Positions 20,050 through 29,132 of a stretch of DNA of 64,000 nt are shown here, piece by piece. The translations under genes and the position numbers were made by a program. The notes under the pieces were generated by a model. That model was not told where the DNA came from. It did not search any database and saw nothing but the letters and a program-made list of their open reading frames with translations. The first letter of the stretch is position 1. The number at the start of each line of letters is the position of its first letter. The DNA comes from Phycisphaeraceae bacterium (lineage in GTDB: Bacteria; Planctomycetota; Phycisphaerae; Phycisphaerales; Phycisphaeraceae): NCBI GenBank assembly GCA_029260595.1, contig JAJDCY010000023.1:416355-480354 (forward strand), given 5' to 3'.

Positions 20050-21120
20050 CTACGCCGTCTTGCGGCCACTTAATCGGTACACATAGGCCAGGATCTCAGC
20101 CACCGCGCTGAAGAACTGTGGGGGGATCTGCTGGCCGACCTCGACATTCTTGAACAGCGCGCGGGCCAACTCTTTTCGTTCGATAATCGGGATCTCATGC
20201 GAGATCGCGACCTGCCGGATCCGCATCGCGATCAGATCAGCGCCCTTGGCCACGACCTTGGGTGCGACCATCGTCTTGGAGTCGTATTGAAGCGCGACCG
20301 CGAAGTGCGTGGGGTTGGTCACAACCACATCGGCGTGGGGCACGGAGTGATTGATGCGCTGCAGCGCTAGCTGGCGAGCGACGCGCGTGCGCCGCTGCTT
20401 CACCAGTGGATCGCCTTCCATGCGTTTGAGTTCTTCCTTGACTTCTTGCTTGGTCATCTTCAGGTCGCGCTCACGCTGCCACTTCTGGAAGCTGTAATCG
20501 ATCAGCGCCAGGATCAGCAGCCCGGCGGCGAGCTTTAACGCCAACCCGTAGACCACCTCGCACGCCGAGCCGAACAACTGCATCGCCTCGAGCTCACTGA
20601 GCATCATGATCCGGGGCATATCGCCTGAGATCGAGATGATTGCGATGCCTGCGATGACGGCGACTTTGCCCAAGCTCATCAGCAATCGCATCCCGGCCCG
20701 CGCGTCGAAGAGGCCCTTTAGCCCCTTGAGCGGTGACAGCTTGGCGATGTTCGGCTGCAATGGCTTGACGGTGACGATGAACCCGACCTGTGCGACGGTC
20801 GCGAGCAGCGCGACGGCCATCGTCCCGAGCACCATCGGCGCGACGGCACCGAAGACGACGCGGCCTGTGAATCCGCCGAGCGCACCGATATCGCCGGGGC
20901 GCGTCGGGTTCGCGGCGTGCGCGGAGGACAGCATGGCTTCGACGACGACCTTCAGGCCGCCCAGCAACTGCAGCCCGTACCAATCCAGAAGGAGGATGCT
21001 GGCCAGGAGGATGCACGCCGCGCTCAGGTCGGCGCTGCGCGCGACGTTGCCGTCTTGCCGCGCCTCCAGTCGGCGGCGCGGCGTGGGTGATTCAGTTTTT
21101 TCCTGGTCGGTATCCGGCAT
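20050..21120 (-). CDS. flhB: Flagellar export specificity switch protein FlhB
   Basis: A 356-residue membrane protein that switches export from rod/hook to filament substrates after self-cleavage. It opens with EKTESPTPRRRLEARQDGNV, the conserved cytoplasmic start. Four membrane segments follow. The linker helix KQEVKEELKRMEGDP precedes the autocleavage motif NPTH at residues 269-272, intact within VVVTNPTHFAVALQYD. The C-terminal cytoplasmic domain ends normally with PPQFFSAVAEILAYVYRL. The intact NPTH together with a fliK-like gene upstream indicates the usual hook-length switch. Confidence 0.96.
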   Translation of the reverse strand: MPDTDQEKTESPTPRRRLEARQDGNVARSADLSAACILLASILLLDWYGLQLLGGLKVVVEAMLSSAHAANPTRPGDIGALGGFTGRVVFGAVAPMVLGTMAVALLATVAQVGFIVTVKPLQPNIAKLSPLKGLKGLFDARAGMRLLMSLGKVAVIAGIAIISISGDMPRIMMLSELEAMQLFGSACEVVYGLALKLAAGLLILALIDYSFQKWQRERDLKMTKQEVKEELKRMEGDPLVKQRRTRVARQLALQRINHSVPHADVVVTNPTHFAVALQYDSKTMVAPKVVAKGADLIAMRIRQVAISHEIPIIERKELARALFKNVEVGQQIPPQFFSAVAEILAYVYRLSGRKTA

Positions 21121-21158
21121 TGCTTGCTACACCGTCTCGTCGTCCCGATTCGCCTTGT

Positions 21159-21965
21159 TTACTTGGCAAAGAATCTAGAAAGTTGGCCCATCGTTTCGAT
21201 CACCAACTCGCCGTAGGCGCCGCTGGCTGCGGTAAACGCGCCGATCAGCACCACCGCACCGAGGCAGATCCGCAGCACAAACCCGACGCTTAGGATGTTC
21301 ATCTGCGGGACGGTCTTGGCGATAAAACCCATCGCGACAGTTTGGAGAAACATCAGGCAGATCAGCGGGGCCGCGACGCGGAGCGCTAACTCGGTCACCG
21401 TGGTCATCAGGCCGATCATCAAGTCCACAACGCGGATATCGAACGTGAATGCGCCCAGTGGCACGCCTTCGAAACTCCCAACGAGCACACCCACGATCGC
21501 GCGGTGCCCGCCAAGAATCACAAAAACCGCTAGTGCCAACAGGAAGTACACCTCGCTGACGATACCGGTCTGCTCGCCAACCTCCGGGTTGAAGATGCCG
21601 GCTAGGCCCAAGCCCATCTGCTGATCGATGACACGCCCGCCGAGTTGCATCCCCAGCATCGGCAGGCTCGCGCCGAACCCGATCAGCAGCCCGACCATCA
21701 ACTCCGATGTGATTACGCCGACCAGCGACCACATGGGCACTCCGGCTGCCTGTGCCCGCACCGCGAGGAGTTCGGCTGTGCTGCCCGGCGTCAGAAGCAT
21801 CGGGTAGATGCACACGCTCAGCCCGACCGCGAAGAAGACTTTGACACGGCCGGGCACGGCGTTGCTGCCGAACACCGGCGAGAAGATGAACACCCCGGTC
21901 AGCCGGAATAGCACCAGCAACCACCCGGGTATGTGCGATAGGATGGGTTCGATTCCGATCGGCAA
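21159..21965 (-). CDS. fliR: Flagellar export protein FliR
   Basis: A 268-residue polytopic protein of the FliPQR export channel. It has about six hydrophobic segments, for example WLLVLFRLTGVFIFSPVFG at the N-terminus and VGFVLRICLGAVVLIGAFTA near the C-terminus. Family features include the early RLTGVFIFSPVFGSNAVPGRVK block and a conserved MLGMQLGGRVIDQQMGLGLA cytoplasmic stretch. It follows fliQ by 49 bases and precedes flhB by 38 bases. Length and order match the standard fliPQR-flhB arrangement. Confidence 0.94.
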   Translation of the reverse strand: MPIGIEPILSHIPGWLLVLFRLTGVFIFSPVFGSNAVPGRVKVFFAVGLSVCIYPMLLTPGSTAELLAVRAQAAGVPMWSLVGVITSELMVGLLIGFGASLPMLGMQLGGRVIDQQMGLGLAGIFNPEVGEQTGIVSEVYFLLALAVFVILGGHRAIVGVLVGSFEGVPLGAFTFDIRVVDLMIGLMTTVTELALRVAAPLICLMFLQTVAMGFIAKTVPQMNILSVGFVLRICLGAVVLIGAFTAASGAYGELVIETMGQLSRFFAK

Positions 21966-22014
21966 CCGCGTCCCTCATTGCGTCTGGCTCACTTCACGTT
22001 CGACGCACGACCGC

Positions 22015-22272
22015 TCAGCCCACACCGCTGAACAGCCGCCTTGAAAACTCGATCAGGATCGTCGCGCCCCACGGGGTCACGAGGATGGTGATGATCCCCA
22101 TCCCGATGATCTTGGGGACGAAGCTGAGTGTCGGCTCCTGGATCTGCGTCACGGCTTGGAAGATGCTGACGACCAATCCGATTACCAACGCCGCCCCGAG
22201 GATCGGTGAGCTAAGCAACAACATCACCTTGAGCGACTCACGAACGATGTCCACCGCTTGATCGACTTCCAT
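22015..22272 (-). CDS. fliQ: Flagellar export protein FliQ
   Basis: An 85-residue protein with two membrane segments (LLLSSPILGAALVIGLVVSI and a second near IIGMGIITILVTPWGATIL). It is part of the FliPQR export pore. The motif FQAVTQIQEPTLSFVPKI between the segments is nearly invariant in FliQ. I take the ATG at 22272 (EVDQAVDIV follows); an in-frame start at 22296 would add eight residues not seen in the family. Confidence 0.95.
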   Translation of the reverse strand: MEVDQAVDIVRESLKVMLLLSSPILGAALVIGLVVSIFQAVTQIQEPTLSFVPKIIGMGIITILVTPWGATILIEFSRRLFSGVG

Positions 22273-22323
22273 GTCGTCTCCTTGGTCTCGACTCACGTCG
22301 AGCCTAACCGATCCATCGGTTCA

Positions 22324-23232
22324 CTACGGCGCCCCGCCCGCAGCTGTCACGGCGAAGCTGCTAAGCAGGTTCCCGGCGACCAGGTGCCACCCATTAACCA
22401 ACACAAACAACAACAGCTTGAACGGCAAACTAATCAGCACGGGCGGGAGCATCATCATTCCCATGCTCAGCAGGACGCTGGCAATCACCATGTCGATGAT
22501 CAGGAACGGTAGGTACAGGCGAAACCCCATTAAAAAGGCTACTTTCAGCTCGCTGAGGATGAACGATGGGATCAACGCGACCATGTCGACGTCCGCGCGT
22601 GTCAGCCGACCGGGGTCGGAGGTGTCAACGCCGCGGTAGTTGAGCACCATGTACACGTCCGCCCAGTTCCCCGCGTGGTCGATCTGGTCGAACATGAAAT
22701 CACGGATCGGCTGACGGGCGCGCGACCATGCGGTGAGCTGGTCGATCTCGTTGTTCTGAAGTGGGGTGATCGCTTCGCGGTTGATGCGATCGAGTGTGGG
22801 GGCCATCACCAGGATGGTTAGAAAGACGGCGAGCCCGACGATCACCTGGCTGGGTGGCAGCGACTGCGTACCGATTGCTTGGCGCAGCAACGCGAGGACC
22901 ACGACGATGCGCGTGAAACTTGTTGTTAGCACAACCAGGGCCGGTGCCACCGAGAGCACCGTCAGTAACACGAGGATTGATAGCGTGGCGCTCAAGCCGG
23001 TCGTTGACTCTTCTGTGTCGGCGTTGAGGCCCGAGCCTTGGATCGGCAGCGCGCGGCCGGCGTTTTGCAGGATGCTCACTGGGTTGGCCAGGTCGATGAC
23101 ACCGGGTTGATTGGCCGTGGCCGCGGCACCAGCCGCGCCGCCACCTTGGCCCAGCGCCGGCGTGATAGCCGTGGCGAGGACGCACACAAGCGCCGCGATG
23201 ATCCGCGTTGCGTTTGACCGGGTCACACGCAC
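22324..23232 (-). CDS. fliP: Flagellar export protein FliP
   Basis: A 302-residue core protein of the export pore. A cleavable signal peptide (IIAALVCVLATAITPALG) is followed by a Gly/Ala-rich spacer and a variable periplasmic stretch. The FliP core then shows VLTTSFTRIVVVLALLRQA, the block GTQSLPPSQVIVGLAVFLT, and the C-terminal AFLMGFRLYLPFLIIDMVIA with LSMGMMMLPPVLISLPFKLLL. Start codons at GTG 23232 and GTG 23226 are both possible; the second would make a GTGA overlap with the fliO stop. Confidence 0.96.
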   Translation of the reverse strand: MRVTRSNATRIIAALVCVLATAITPALGQGGGAAGAAATANQPGVIDLANPVSILQNAGRALPIQGSGLNADTEESTTGLSATLSILVLLTVLSVAPALVVLTTSFTRIVVVLALLRQAIGTQSLPPSQVIVGLAVFLTILVMAPTLDRINREAITPLQNNEIDQLTAWSRARQPIRDFMFDQIDHAGNWADVYMVLNYRGVDTSDPGRLTRADVDMVALIPSFILSELKVAFLMGFRLYLPFLIIDMVIASVLLSMGMMMLPPVLISLPFKLLLFVLVNGWHLVAGNLLSSFAVTAAGGAP

Positions 23233-24110
23233 CCCCCGTGGTCCGTAGCGCGACTCGCGCCGCCGTGCATCTTCGAACGCACGCGCGACAGCAGGCCGTG
23301 TATCTCATCGCGTGCCCGGTCCAACTGGTATTCGGACCCGTCGGCCCCCTCGTCGCGCGAGCGCTGGCGGTCGGTGTGATCGCCGTGGAAGGATCCGATG
23401 AACTGTGCAAAGCCTTTTTGAACGCCGGCCGGCTTCTGGGTGGTGACTGTCGTCAAGATATCGGCGACCTCTTCGGGGTCGCTGATGTCAGCGAGTGTGC
23501 GCAGACCGGCCGGGGAGTCGCCGACTGCCAGGACGCGGTTGTTCAGCCTGACCAGGAGGATGTGGTTTCTCGGCGCGACGCTTACACGCGAAAGCACTTC
23601 GACCATCGGGCCTTGTCCGGTGGCAGCCTTAGCGCCTGCCGCCCGTGTGAGAAGCATCCGCAACAGCAGGATGCACGCGAGCACGATGCCCAATGCGGTG
23701 ACTGTGTTGAGCACCCAGCCGGATCCGATCGGTGTGGATTCGGCCGGCGACTCGGTCGTATCGCGGACAGCGGCGGGGACGCCGAGTGGTAGACGCTCCA
23801 ATGGATCGATCACCGCCGGCGCGGACGCCGCGTCGGGCCCAACCGGTTCTGCGGCCGTCGGCTCGGGGGCGTTGGATGCCAGCGATGGAATCTGTGGGAT
23901 CGGTGCGAGCACCGGCTTAGGAGCGGTCGGTACAGAGAGTGCCGCGCGCAGCTCCGAAGGGCCGAGCGCACCGGTCAACTGCGGCGGCAGCGCTCGATCG
24001 GGGAGGCTGGCGGGTTGGCGGTGTGGGTCGGATGCGGCCGCCGGGTGTGTCGATAGTGACAACACAACAAACAGCGCGGCGCAGTGAATCAGCGTGGGGG
24101 TCTGCGTCAT
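23223..24110 (-). CDS. fliO: Flagellar assembly protein FliO
   Basis: A 295-residue FliO-type protein, larger than most. It has a signal peptide (IHCAALFVVLSLSTHPAA), then a long Pro/Ala/Glu-rich extracytoplasmic region to about residue 125. One membrane segment (VLNTVTALGIVLACILLLRM) leads into the conserved cytoplasmic core VEVLSRVSVAPRNHILLVRL followed by NRVLAVGDSPAGLRTLADI. FliO helps assemble FliP into the export pore. The C-terminus has an extra charged tail of about 60 residues. It overlaps fliP by 10 bases. The core motif and position make the call firm although the ends are divergent. Confidence 0.88.
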   Translation of the reverse strand: MTQTPTLIHCAALFVVLSLSTHPAAASDPHRQPASLPDRALPPQLTGALGPSELRAALSVPTAPKPVLAPIPQIPSLASNAPEPTAAEPVGPDAASAPAVIDPLERLPLGVPAAVRDTTESPAESTPIGSGWVLNTVTALGIVLACILLLRMLLTRAAGAKAATGQGPMVEVLSRVSVAPRNHILLVRLNNRVLAVGDSPAGLRTLADISDPEEVADILTTVTTQKPAGVQKGFAQFIGSFHGDHTDRQRSRDEGADGSEYQLDRARDEIHGLLSRVRSKMHGGASRATDHGGCV

Positions 24111-24196
24111 GGGCCTTCCTTGGCCAACCGGTCAGCCTTATCCATCGGCCGACCCAAAGGCGCATCCTGCGCCCGTTCAATTCATCCGAATCGTGG

Positions 24197-24637
24197 CTAT
24201 GTGCCCGGCTGCTGGCTCTGCATCGCAGCCGCGGCCTGCTCTTCGAGGTCAGCGACGATCTCGCTGATCCGGATACAGAAGTTATCGCTAAGCACCAGCA
24301 CTTCGCCGCGCGCAATCAAGCGGTCATTAACATACACATCAACCGGGTCGCCTGCGAGCTTGTTCAGCTCGACGATCGATCCTGCGCTCAGTCGCAGCAC
24401 GTCCTCGACCAGCATCTGGGTACGCCCTAGCTCGATCTTGACGTGCAGGTCCACGTCGCCAAGCAGGCCCAGCTTGTTGACCGCATCGCTGGCACCGGAC
24501 GATGCTCGGCCGTCGTCATCGCCGTCAAACTCAGCCGTGTCGACGCCGCCGGCCGCGTCGGGCGATCCGGACATCGCGGCGTTGACCAGGTCCTGGACCT
24601 CGTCGGAGCTCATCGAACCGGTGTCTTCTTCAGCCAT
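24197..24637 (-). CDS. fliN: Flagellar motor switch protein FliN
   Basis: A 146-residue C-ring protein. The C-terminal SpoA domain (about 65-135) reads [20 protein letters not shown], then [20 protein letters not shown], then [20 protein letters not shown] and the terminal RISEIV; all are diagnostic of FliN. The first 60 residues are acidic and probably flexible, with an early [12 protein letters not shown] helix. The ATG at 24637 is preferred over the in-frame TTG six bases upstream. FliN normally pairs with FliM, whose gene is not next to it. Without the usual fliM, this protein's N-terminal extension might make other contacts; that is speculation. Confidence 0.95.
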   Translation of the reverse strand: MAEEDTGSMSSDEVQDLVNAAMSGSPDAAGGVDTAEFDGDDDGRASSGASDAVNKLGLLGDVDLHVKIELGRTQMLVEDVLRLSAGSIVELNKLAGDPVDVYVNDRLIARGEVLVLSDNFCIRISEIVADLEEQAAAAMQSQQPGT

Positions 24638-24831
24638 GGTCAACTCGCTTCGGTCGGTCGAGGGCGTTGGCTAGACGACGCAGCAAGCGTCAGCGGCCAG
24701 CCAATCGATAAGCGGCGCGGACAACCGCGCCTCATCTGCGTATCGGCCGATGAGCCGCTGAGGCTTTCATTTTTTTATCGGGCGTCACTTCGCCGCGATG
24801 AGCGGGGCAAGAGGGTCGGCCGCGGCCATCG
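24638..24831. other. fliL-fliN gap with hairpins and no fliM
   Basis: These 194 bases lie where fliM is normally found. No frame on the minus strand is open for more than about 25 codons, so no FliM or large remnant is encoded. A perfect hairpin GGCGCGG-ACAA-CCGCGCC is at 24714-24731, and a longer imperfect stem-loop (GAGCC...GGCTT inside CCGAT...ATCGG) is at about 24747-24781. Neither is followed by a T-run on the minus strand, so they do not look like operon terminators. Confidence 0.5.
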
Positions 24832-25362
24832 CTACATATCGGCGCGGAACTGGGTGAACTTGGTGATCACAACATCCAGGAGGCGCGTTTGCCCGTCCTC
24901 ATCCATCCCCAGCCGCTCATCGAGCTTGGCGCGGATCTGCCGCCGCACAGTCGCCAGCGTAGGCTCGAGCAGGTGATTGGGCTCGGCTCTGCCGATTAGC
25001 TCGCGAACATCCGAGCTGATCTGAGCCGTCATCCCGTCGATTTGGGTTCGGATCTTGTCCTGATTCTTGCGTCGTACTACAACAAACACCTCCATGTCGT
25101 ACAGGTAGGTCCGGCCACGCTTGGTGTTGGGGTATCGGTCGGCGATGACCAGTTCCTCGACCGGTTCCTCGAGCATGGCGGCCTCGTCCGCGGACGCCCC
25201 CTCGGCCTGGACATCCGGCGGGGCGCCGAACGCCATGAACGCAGCCGTAATGGCTGCGCCCTCGATGACCAGCACACCCACCAGGATCAGGATCGTCTTC
25301 ATCGACGAACCCTTTTTCTTATCCGGTGCGGCCGCGTCTTTATTCTCCTGCTGCTCTTCCAT
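24832..25362 (-). CDS. fliL: Flagellar basal body-associated protein FliL
   Basis: A 176-residue single-pass membrane protein: a charged N-terminus, a membrane helix (MKTILILVGVLVIEGAAITA), then an extracytoplasmic domain. FliL sits around the stator and supports motor torque. Family features are the late TYLYDMEVFVVVRRKNQDKI strand pair, the DVRELIGRAEPNHLLEP stretch and the C-terminal LDVVITKFTQFR, close to the usual FliL ending on a TxFxxQ-type segment. It lies 21 bases after motB. Confidence 0.85.
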   Translation of the reverse strand: MEEQQENKDAAAPDKKKGSSMKTILILVGVLVIEGAAITAAFMAFGAPPDVQAEGASADEAAMLEEPVEELVIADRYPNTKRGRTYLYDMEVFVVVRRKNQDKIRTQIDGMTAQISSDVRELIGRAEPNHLLEPTLATVRRQIRAKLDERLGMDEDGQTRLLDVVITKFTQFRADM

Positions 25363-25383
25363 AACCGGTCGTCACCTCGCGGT

Positions 25384-26133
25384 TCAGTTGGCCGACGCCG
25401 ACGAGTCGGGCTTGGTGAAATCTTCGATCAACGCCTCCATCACCAGGATCTCGGCGCGTCGGTTCGGTGCCTGCTCAGCCAGCGAGTAGACGCGTTTGGC
25501 CAGCGGCTCGTGCTCGGAGGTCGCGATCAGCCGTATGCGTTCCGGGCGGATACCGACAGCGTCGCTAATCAGGTAATTCATAACCGCCTTGGCACGCGCG
25601 AAACTCAGCGACCACAGGTCGGGGTAGGCTGAGACGATGCCCAACTCCATCGTCGAGGCGTGGCCACGCACCTCGATCTTGTTGTTGTACCCCCGGACCA
25701 AGTCCGCCACGCCGGCCAAGCCGACCTTGGCCTCATCGCTTAGATCGGCTGATCCGGGCTCGAACGTGATCCGACCGCCCTGGGTGAAAAGCATCCCCTC
25801 ACGCACCCGGGTGACCTGAGGGTCCTCGCCCTCAATCCCCGGATCATCGGTGTTGGAGTGTTTGACCTCCTCGCGCTTGATCTGCATGACCTCGTCCAGC
25901 CGCTTAATGAGGCTGGTCGCGGGCATGTCGGTGATCGAAGCCTTCCCGCTGCCGCCAAGCATGCCGAACGCTTTTTTAATTTCCTCAAGATAAGCGTGGT
26001 ACTGGTCTTCCGTCTTGATCTGGCTCAACGCGACCAGGATGATAAAGAATGTGAGCAGCAGCGACATCATGTCGCCGTAAGTCATCACCCAATCAGGGGC
26101 ACCGGCGGGTGGGCATTTGCATTTTTTCCCCAT
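25384..26133 (-). CDS. motB: Flagellar stator protein MotB (OmpA-like)
   Basis: A 249-residue stator subunit. The N-terminus GAPDWVMTYGDMMSLLLTFF holds the single membrane helix with the proton-binding Asp21. The plug/linker follows, then the peptidoglycan-binding OmpA-like domain at about residues 130-235, with IEVRGHASTMEL and SLSFARAKAVMNYL. It lies directly downstream of motA (91 bases) and upstream of fliL. The N-terminal tail MGKKCKCPP has two cysteines, which is unusual but not diagnostic. Confidence 0.95.
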   Translation of the reverse strand: MGKKCKCPPAGAPDWVMTYGDMMSLLLTFFIILVALSQIKTEDQYHAYLEEIKKAFGMLGGSGKASITDMPATSLIKRLDEVMQIKREEVKHSNTDDPGIEGEDPQVTRVREGMLFTQGGRITFEPGSADLSDEAKVGLAGVADLVRGYNNKIEVRGHASTMELGIVSAYPDLWSLSFARAKAVMNYLISDAVGIRPERIRLIATSEHEPLAKRVYSLAEQAPNRRAEILVMEALIEDFTKPDSSASAN

Positions 26134-26224
26134 TGCGCACCCTGAATCCAGTCGTCTAAGTCATTTCGATTGCGTTACATGCAACGAAATTCAATCACCC
26201 GCACCGACGGCGTTCCGTGCGTCA

Positions 26225-27001
26225 TTAGGCGGCTTCGCTCTGCTCGGCGGCCGCACGCTCGGATGGGGGCAGGAAGGTCCGCAGCTTCTGCTCGACCACC
26301 CTGGGATTATCGCCGCTCTGAATGGACATAACCCCTTGAATAATAATCGTCTTAAGGAGAACTTCCTCCGCCGATCGCCGAGCCAGCCGGTCGGAAATCG
26401 GCAGTGCGAATGTGTTGGCGATAATGGCTCCATACATGGTGGTCAACAACGCGACCGCCATGCCGGGCCCGATCTTCGACGGGTCGTCCATGTTTTGGAG
26501 CATGATGACCAGCCCAACCAGCGTGCCGATCATCCCGAACGCGGGGGCGTATTTGCCGACCGCATCCATGATGGCCTTGCCGGTGTCGTGGCGCTCGACC
26601 AGGTTCTCCAGCTCGCTATTCATAATCTGCTCGATCAGCTCGGGGTCAGAGCCATCGACAGCCATCTGTATCCCGCGGACGATGAACTCGTCGTCGATAT
26701 TTTTGGTGGTGTTTTCGAGGCTGAGGATGCCGTCACGGCGGGCGATCTCGGCATAGCTGACCAGATCATCGACTAACTTATTGATTGAGCTTGGCTTGTG
26801 AAAAAACGCCTTTTTTATCGTCTTGAAAACGCCCTTGACATAGGGGACGGGAAAGCAGAAGAAAACGACTGTGATCGAACCGCCGACGACCATGACCACA
26901 CTGGGCATATCGATAAAGTAGATAAGGCTGCCGCCCAGCAGCATGGCCCAGAGGATCAGGACCCATGTCCCGATCAAGCCAAAAATCGTCCCCAAATCCA
27001 T
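26225..27001 (-). CDS. motA: Flagellar stator protein MotA
   Basis: A 258-residue stator subunit with four membrane helices: two at the N-terminus (GTWVLILWAMLLGGSLIYFI and VVMVVGGSITVVFFCFPVPY) and two after residue 145 (FGMIGTLVGLVIMLQNMDDP and AVALLTTMYGAIIANTFALP). The cytoplasmic loop AEIARRDGILSLE carries the charged residues that contact FliG. ATG 27001 has GGAAAGGTG upstream; the longer frame to 27181 adds Arg/Ser-rich non-family sequence. It forms the proton channel with the adjacent motB product. Confidence 0.96.
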   Translation of the reverse strand: MDLGTIFGLIGTWVLILWAMLLGGSLIYFIDMPSVVMVVGGSITVVFFCFPVPYVKGVFKTIKKAFFHKPSSINKLVDDLVSYAEIARRDGILSLENTTKNIDDEFIVRGIQMAVDGSDPELIEQIMNSELENLVERHDTGKAIMDAVGKYAPAFGMIGTLVGLVIMLQNMDDPSKIGPGMAVALLTTMYGAIIANTFALPISDRLARRSAEEVLLKTIIIQGVMSIQSGDNPRVVEQKLRTFLPPSERAAAEQSEAA

Positions 27002-27119
27002 CGCGCACCTTTCCCGTGGGGGGTTGGCTCCCCTACTGTGGGTGCTTATCGGTTCGTAGGGATTAGGACTTTGGCGACGGCTGTGAGGGTAGCGCGTCTT
27101 TAGCCAGCGATGGTGCGGA

Positions 27120-27317
27120 TCAAGTCGGTGGGAGCAACCGCCGCAGCGACTGGCCGTACTCGACCGATAACTCGACGACACGGTCCATCGCCTCGGTGAC
27201 CAGGATATGGTCGCCGTTGATCAGGGTGATGGTCGTGTCGGGGTTGGACTCGACCGATCGGATCAACTCGGCGTTGATCACGATCCTTTTTCCGTTCAAC
27301 CTTGTCACGGTGATCAT
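27120..27317 (-). CDS. flbD: FlbD family flagellar protein
   Basis: A 65-residue protein of the FlbD/SwrD family. It reads MITVTRLNGKRIVINAELI and then ESNPDTTITLINGDHILV, with a C-terminal helix. These small proteins sit between hook and stator genes in Firmicutes, spirochaetes and others; SwrD of Bacillus increases motor torque. The position here, between flgE and motA, is the classical one. It should not be confused with the Caulobacter regulator also called FlbD. Confidence 0.9.
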   Translation of the reverse strand: MITVTRLNGKRIVINAELIRSVESNPDTTITLINGDHILVTEAMDRVVELSVEYGQSLRRLLPPT

Positions 27318-27388
27318 GCTGGGCTACCTGGTGTCGCTTAGCGCGGCGTCACGCGCGGGCCGGCGCGAGTGCCCCGGCCCACCCGGCG

Positions 27389-29101
27389 CTATCGAACCGT
27401 CGCGAGCAATTCTTGAATGAGTTGGTCACTGGTCGTCAAGACCCGCGAGTTGGCGCTGAACCCCGTGCTGTAGATCACCAGGTTGATGAACTCCTGCGAG
27501 AGGTCAACGTTGCTTAGCTCGAGCGCGCCGGAGACGACCGCACCGGCTCCGCCGACGGTTGGCGACTTTATCCCGGCAGCCCCGCTGGCCGCGTTCGTGT
27601 CGAACAGGTTCGACCCGACCTCGACCAAACCCTGTGGGTTCACGAACGACGCAAGCACGACCCGTCCAAGGTCCCGGTCTTTCCCGTTGTTGAACTTCCC
27701 AACGATCGTCCCATCCCGCCCAATGGTGAACTCCTCGAGTGTTCCCAATGCCGCACCGTCAAAGGGCTCCCCTGTCACTTGGCTGGAGGAATCACGGCCG
27801 ACTCCGGCTCTCACCGCCCCGCCCCCATGCGCAAACGAGAGTTGGAACTGCTGGGGTGAGAGCGCGCCGGTGCCGTCGCGATCAAGCGTCATGGTGTCCC
27901 CGGTCACCGCGAGCAGTTGCCCGTCATTGTCGAATCGCAGCGTCCCGCTGCCAAGCGCGGTCGACACATCGGAATCCGCCTCGGAATCGACGAAGAATCG
28001 CCACGACGTGCCGGCGTTATCACTCGCTTCAAACACCACGCGCAGATCCAAACTCACCTCTGATCCCAAGCTGTCAAAAACATTGAATGTCGTCCGGATC
28101 GATTCGCCGTCGGCGTCTTGCGTCTTGTTAAGGATAAACGGCTGGGTCGGCGTAGCACCCAGATTCACGACGATGTTACTCCCCGCCAGCTCCACCCCGT
28201 TAGCGACACCGATATTCCCCGCAACGGTGATTGCGCCCCCCGCGACCGTCACCCCGCCACCGACCGTCGTATCAATCCCCAATATATCCTCCACAAAATC
28301 CATGAAGTCCTGAAGGGTCGTCCCGAACGCGTCGCTGCCCGTGGTATCGGTCGGTCCGACCTCGAAAGTGTGGTCAGGGATCGGAACGTTGCCTTTGGTT
28401 ACACCGGTCACGCTGACCACATCACCCAGGCTGAACATCGGCGTGCCCGTCACGTCGAAAAGCGAAGCAAGACTGTCACTCGCAACAGCCGCCGTGGTCG
28501 CCCCTGCATCGGAGAAGATCGGGTCCGACACCTGCACCGATCCCTGCGTGGCAATCTCACCAGACGGATCGAGTTCTCCGGAAAACGTCACGAGTTCAGT
28601 GGCTTCGGCGAACGATAAAGACCCGACGGGAATACTCACATTCCCGACCACACCTTCAATGATATTGAAGTCGCCATCGACCCCGAACCCTTGAAGCAAA
28701 CCACCATCGGGCGTGACTAGATTTGAATTGCTGTTCTTCGTGAAGGTGCCCGCGCGGGTGTAGAGCGTCTTGCCGTCGACATTCACCGCGAAAAATCCGT
28801 CGCCCTCAATCGCGAGATCGGTCTGGGAGCCCGTGACCTGCAAAGACCCGTCCAACTGGTTTCGCGCCACCGATCCGATCTTCGTGCCCAAGCCTATCTG
28901 AGACTGGTTGGTCCCGCCCTGGCTCGCCGTCGGTGCAGTACCGGACGAAAGCGTCTCGGAGATCTGCGTCTCGAACGCCGCTCGGCTGGACTTGAACGCC
29001 GTCGTGTTCACGTTCGCAATATTGTTACCCGTTACGTTGATCGCCTGTGAATTGGCGTTCAACCCACTTAGCGATGTGAACAGCGCGGTCGTTAGGCCCA
29101 T
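27389..29101 (-). CDS. flgE: Flagellar hook protein FlgE
   Basis: A 570-residue hook protein exported through the flagellar system. The N-terminal D0 helix has GLTTALFTSLSGLNANSQAI followed by VTGNNIANVNTTAFKSSRA, and the C-terminus has LSNVDLSQEFINLVIYSTGF and ANSRVLTTSDQLIQELL; both ends form the coiled-coil core. The middle (about 170-420) is long, rich in Val/Gly/Thr and divergent, as usual for surface-exposed hook domains. ATG 29101 begins the conserved helix, while the frame to 29227 adds unrelated Arg-rich residues. The length exceeds E. coli FlgE (about 400 aa). Confidence 0.95.
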   Translation of the reverse strand: MGLTTALFTSLSGLNANSQAINVTGNNIANVNTTAFKSSRAAFETQISETLSSGTAPTASQGGTNQSQIGLGTKIGSVARNQLDGSLQVTGSQTDLAIEGDGFFAVNVDGKTLYTRAGTFTKNSNSNLVTPDGGLLQGFGVDGDFNIIEGVVGNVSIPVGSLSFAEATELVTFSGELDPSGEIATQGSVQVSDPIFSDAGATTAAVASDSLASLFDVTGTPMFSLGDVVSVTGVTKGNVPIPDHTFEVGPTDTTGSDAFGTTLQDFMDFVEDILGIDTTVGGGVTVAGGAITVAGNIGVANGVELAGSNIVVNLGATPTQPFILNKTQDADGESIRTTFNVFDSLGSEVSLDLRVVFEASDNAGTSWRFFVDSEADSDVSTALGSGTLRFDNDGQLLAVTGDTMTLDRDGTGALSPQQFQLSFAHGGGAVRAGVGRDSSSQVTGEPFDGAALGTLEEFTIGRDGTIVGKFNNGKDRDLGRVVLASFVNPQGLVEVGSNLFDTNAASGAAGIKSPTVGGAGAVVSGALELSNVDLSQEFINLVIYSTGFSANSRVLTTSDQLIQELLATVR

Positions 29102-29132
29102 TGCGATACTCCCTGTGCCCCGGCGTGCGTTG

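Noticed and set aside
24734..24776. GCCGATAC boxes on the minus strand (24741 and 42132 regions) as sigma-28 promoters of fliN and flgN
   Set aside because: The -10 resembles the FliA consensus, but the nearest AAAG is 16-17 bases away with no TAAA at 15. A 7-base word is expected several times by chance in a window this size, and others fall inside coding sequence.
24769..24777. T-run after a stem at 24747-24777 as a terminator
   Set aside because: It would only work for a plus-strand transcript; all flanking genes are on the minus strand.
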